From the NCBI GenBank assembly GCA_039029935.1, contig JBCCFC010000731.1:1-6935 (forward strand): 6,935 bases of DNA, in the 5' to 3' direction. The translations under genes were made by a program, and so were the position numbers. Positions 4,697 to 6,935 of the stretch are shown here, piece after piece. Numbering within the stretch: the first letter of the stretch is position 1; each line of letters begins with the position of its first letter. Source of the stretch: G039029935 sp039029935 (lineage in GTDB: Bacteria; Chloroflexota; Anaerolineae; Caldilineales; Caldilineaceae). The notes under the pieces were generated by a model that saw nothing but the letters and a program-made list of their open reading frames with translations, had not been told where the DNA came from and searched no databases.

Positions 4697-6935
4697 ATGA
4701 AGCAATATTCTGATACCTTTTGTAGAAATCGAATCGATTTCTCACTACGTCAAACGATCTGGCTATGCCTGTTGGTCGGTTGTTTGGCGAGTTTGATCCC
4801 AACTTCTACATTGGCAAGACAAAATTCAAGTATACAAACAAAACGTATACAACACCAAACTAGAATCGGGGCATTTGTTGTACATGAACGATACGAATCT
4901 GACCCAACACAAATAGACCCAGGGCCAATAGATCCACTGATACCGATACAAGAGCCAGAGTTGTGTCTTTTCATGGCTTTTCATGAGGTTTCGATAGACG
5001 AAGATATAGACATACCCGCAATTGAGTATCGGGCACTTGAGGCTTTTTACGACAGCACGGATGGTGACCACTGGACACGAAATGATCACTGGTTTCCAGA
5101 CGACGGAACTTCACCTTGTGACTGGTACGGTGTCACCTGTGGCACTATCGGTGGAACCCAGAAACATGTTGTGCAGTTACGGCTTCCTGAAAATAATCTA
5201 TCAGGGACTATCCCGCGTGAAATTGGTTATCTGAGACATCTGATCAATCTACGCCTACCTTCAAACCAGTTAACGGGCGCGATTCCTAACGTCATTAATA
5301 ATCTTTCTCGATTAACTGATCTGAATCTGAGTCACAACCAGCTCACGGGAAATATACCTATCTGTTTAGGGCGTCTTTCGGAACTGACCGAACTCCATCT
5401 GAACCATAATCAACTACGTGGGTCTGTTCCGAAAGAGTTAGGCAATTTGAAAAAATTAGATACATTATTGTTAAACGACAATGAGTTAAGCGGCGCACTG
5501 CCACAATTGTTGACCAAACTGGAATCACTAAAACAATTTTATTTTAACAATACAGAGCTATGCGAGCCAGTGAATGATAGCTTCCAAACATGGCTTGATG
5601 ATACGTTTAGAGAAAATAATAGGACGCGTCTACAAAGTACAAACCGACTCTGTGCGTCACCGATCCAGCTAGAAAAAACCGTTTCCAGTGAGCTTGTCGA
5701 GCCAAATGATGAAGTTACCTATCAAATCATCATAACTGCCTCAGAGCCCGTTGAAACAGCCTATCTGACGGATACATTACCTATTAGTGTTACATATGTA
5801 TTGAATAGTTTACCTATTCTTAGTGGTACAAACTATATCGATGGGCAAATTCAATATCAAGGCCCACTGAAGAGGGGTCGCACAGAACTATCATATCGTG
5901 CAACCATAGACGAGGGGATAGCTGGCGGTAGTATGCTCACAAGTGCGGCCATGCTCAAAGGGGTTATACCACCTGACAAAAGAGGTCTATACCTTGAGGC
6001 TTCGGCAACGGTGACACTATCAAACACAAAGAGTGCAAAGGGTAAAACCTTGGTCCTGATTTATGCAGTGGGCGACAATAACCTATCCAGTAGCATTAAC
6101 TCACTACTCAACCGTGCCGAAACACAAGCACATAATCCCAATATTATTGTCCGCCTGATGATTGACCGTTATGGTCGAGGTCTTGATGATACCAAGGGTG
6201 GTACAAATAGCTATGTCTACGAACTTCAGCCAGATACCGACCTGATTTGTCCTAACGATATGGATGATACATGTACGAATGACCAAGGCGAGCCGCTATA
6301 TGTATTGAATCGCACAATGTGGAAGAGTACCGAAGATTCTGCAAGTGATATCAATCTGGGGCATTTTGTGCGTAGTAGTATGCAAGCACATCCCGATGCC
6401 AAACAGGTCATGCTCTCAATTGTCGGGCATGGGAATGGTTGGTCTCCTAATGTACTGCCACCGTCGCCTGTTGCATGGGATGATAGTGGTGGTAAAAGAT
6501 TGAGAATGCTCTCCCCTCGAGGGGTTCAAAGTAATGTTGATGAAACCTTAGCAGGCATGATTTGGGATGATAACCCCAGAAATTCACTCTCCACCAAATT
6601 ATTAGGGGACGCTTTGCGCAATGCCTTGAGCAAAGTACCAAACGATAAAATTGATTTGCTCTTCCTTGACGCCTGTTCTATGGCGATGGTAGAGGTTGCC
6701 TATGAAGTGCAGGACAGTGTCAACTATCTTCTTGCGTCTGAGAATACAGTGTGGAGTGTGTTTCCCTATGATCAATACTTGGAAACGATTGATGCGCATA
6801 AAAATCCCCAAGACATTGCTGAAGCCTGGCTTAAAATCTATGCTCATGAGCTACGTAAGAAGGAACATCATCCATTTACTATCTCGCTCATCGACACCCA
6901 ACGCTTGGATAATCAGTTGATAGGGGGATTCAACG
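4697..6935 (+). CDS. Exported LRR / DUF11-like / clostripain-family (C11) cysteine protease, 5' part (746 codons)
   Basis: This ORF has no stop and runs off the window. The ATG at 4697 has a GGAG Shine-Dalgarno (4686-4689) at 7-nt spacing. Residues 1-40 are an export signal: basic residues R10/R12/R18, a hydrophobic core about 20-34, and probable cleavage after 'STLA' (40). 'LVGC' (26-29) also fits a lipobox. A Pro/Asp-rich linker (about 68-85) follows. Residues 110-149 form a plant-type LRR N-cap ('ALEAFYDSTDG', then C141/C148 in 'CDWYGVTC'). Residues 159-278 hold five 24-residue LRRs, and 279-319 form a C-terminal cap with C289 and C319. Residues 322-445 resemble DUF11 beta-sandwich domains ('LEKTVSSELVEPNDEVTYQI'). 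From 449 on is peptidase C11 (clan CD): 'IYAVGDNNL' (455-463), catalytic His578 in 'IVGHGNGW' and catalytic Cys660 in 'FLDACSMAMVEVAYE'. Clostripain relatives usually cleave after Arg and mature by autoproteolysis, but specificity here is unread. The protein is likely surface or secreted, with the LRRs binding a target. Confidence 0.93.
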   Translation, partial: MKQYSDTFCRNRIDFSLRQTIWLCLLVGCLASLIPTSTLARQNSSIQTKRIQHQTRIGAFVVHERYESDPTQIDPGPIDPLIPIQEPELCLFMAFHEVSIDEDIDIPAIEYRALEAFYDSTDGDHWTRNDHWFPDDGTSPCDWYGVTCGTIGGTQKHVVQLRLPENNLSGTIPREIGYLRHLINLRLPSNQLTGAIPNVINNLSRLTDLNLSHNQLTGNIPICLGRLSELTELHLNHNQLRGSVPKELGNLKKLDTLLLNDNELSGALPQLLTKLESLKQFYFNNTELCEPVNDSFQTWLDDTFRENNRTRLQSTNRLCASPIQLEKTVSSELVEPNDEVTYQIIITASEPVETAYLTDTLPISVTYVLNSLPILSGTNYIDGQIQYQGPLKRGRTELSYRATIDEGIAGGSMLTSAAMLKGVIPPDKRGLYLEASATVTLSNTKSAKGKTLVLIYAVGDNNLSSSINSLLNRAETQAHNPNIIVRLMIDRYGRGLDDTKGGTNSYVYELQPDTDLICPNDMDDTCTNDQGEPLYVLNRTMWKSTEDSASDINLGHFVRSSMQAHPDAKQVMLSIVGHGNGWSPNVLPPSPVAWDDSGGKRLRMLSPRGVQSNVDETLAGMIWDDNPRNSLSTKLLGDALRNALSKVPNDKIDLLFLDACSMAMVEVAYEVQDSVNYLLASENTVWSVFPYDQYLETIDAHKNPQDIAEAWLKIYAHELRKKEHHPFTISLIDTQRLDNQLIGGFN
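5171..5530 (+). repeat. Five 72-bp LRR-encoding repeats
   Basis: Residues 159-182, 183-206, 207-230, 231-254 and 255-278 of the exported protease are exact 24-residue units with no indels. They follow the plant-specific LRR consensus LxxLxLxxNxLxGxIPxxLxxLxx. The GxIP signature reads GTIP, GAIP, GNIP, GSVP and GALP in successive units. The DNA of the units has diverged, so expansion is old. The array probably forms a short curved binding surface for a protein or glycan outside the cell. Confidence 0.88.

Noticed and set aside
1736..6935. A split NLR-like immune system (STAND ATPase plus LRR plus caspase-clan protease)
   Set aside because: The parts recall NLR and caspase components, but the LRR-protease carries an export signal and the ATPase is cytoplasmic. 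Direct assembly inside the cell is unlikely, and no other defence gene is present.

Overview
This is a 6.9-kb stretch of bacterial chromosome with mid-range base composition (mid-40s % GC by eye). It most likely comes from a Chloroflexota member (Herpetosiphon, Ardenticatenia or Anaerolineae-like). That placement is an inference from memory of protein style. The N-terminal helix-turn-helix-like module on a STAND ATPase, the plant-type leucine-rich repeats closed by an 'LCEP...W' cap, and the antitoxin/PIN sequences all resemble proteins I associate with that phylum. No rRNA, tRNA, CRISPR array, insertion sequence or phage gene was seen.

Layout: (1) 22-993, minus strand: an intact APH/homoserine-kinase-type phosphotransferase. 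(2) 994-1248: an AT-rich divergent intergenic region. It has an extended -10 promoter reading right, with its -10 box between the arms of a small inverted repeat. (3) 1249-1756, plus strand: a broken VapBC-type toxin-antitoxin locus. A 76-codon antitoxin-like reading frame lacks its usual C-terminal tail. It overlaps, out of frame, the C-terminal half of a PIN-domain toxin that lacks its first two catalytic acids. A strong bulged hairpin (1433-1470) lies at the junction. (4) 1736-4471, minus strand: a 911-residue STAND-type ATPase with an N-terminal HTH-like region and a long TPR array. It converges on the toxin remnant and overlaps it by 21 bp. (5) 4472-4696: a divergent intergenic region with several short repeats and a C-rich island. 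(6) 4697 to the window end, plus strand: the first 746 residues of an exported multidomain protein with signal peptide, LRR N-cap, five 24-residue LRRs, a DUF11-like domain and a clostripain-family (C11) cysteine protease with its His/Cys dyad intact. Its 3' end lies outside the window.

How the genes might work together: nothing here forms a recognisable operon, because adjacent genes are convergent or divergent. The only plausible regulatory pairing is the STAND/TPR protein with the exported LRR-protease, which share a 225-bp divergent control region. The sequence does not prove it. The toxin-antitoxin locus appears dead as a toxin, and may survive only as an antitoxin-like ORF with its own promoter.
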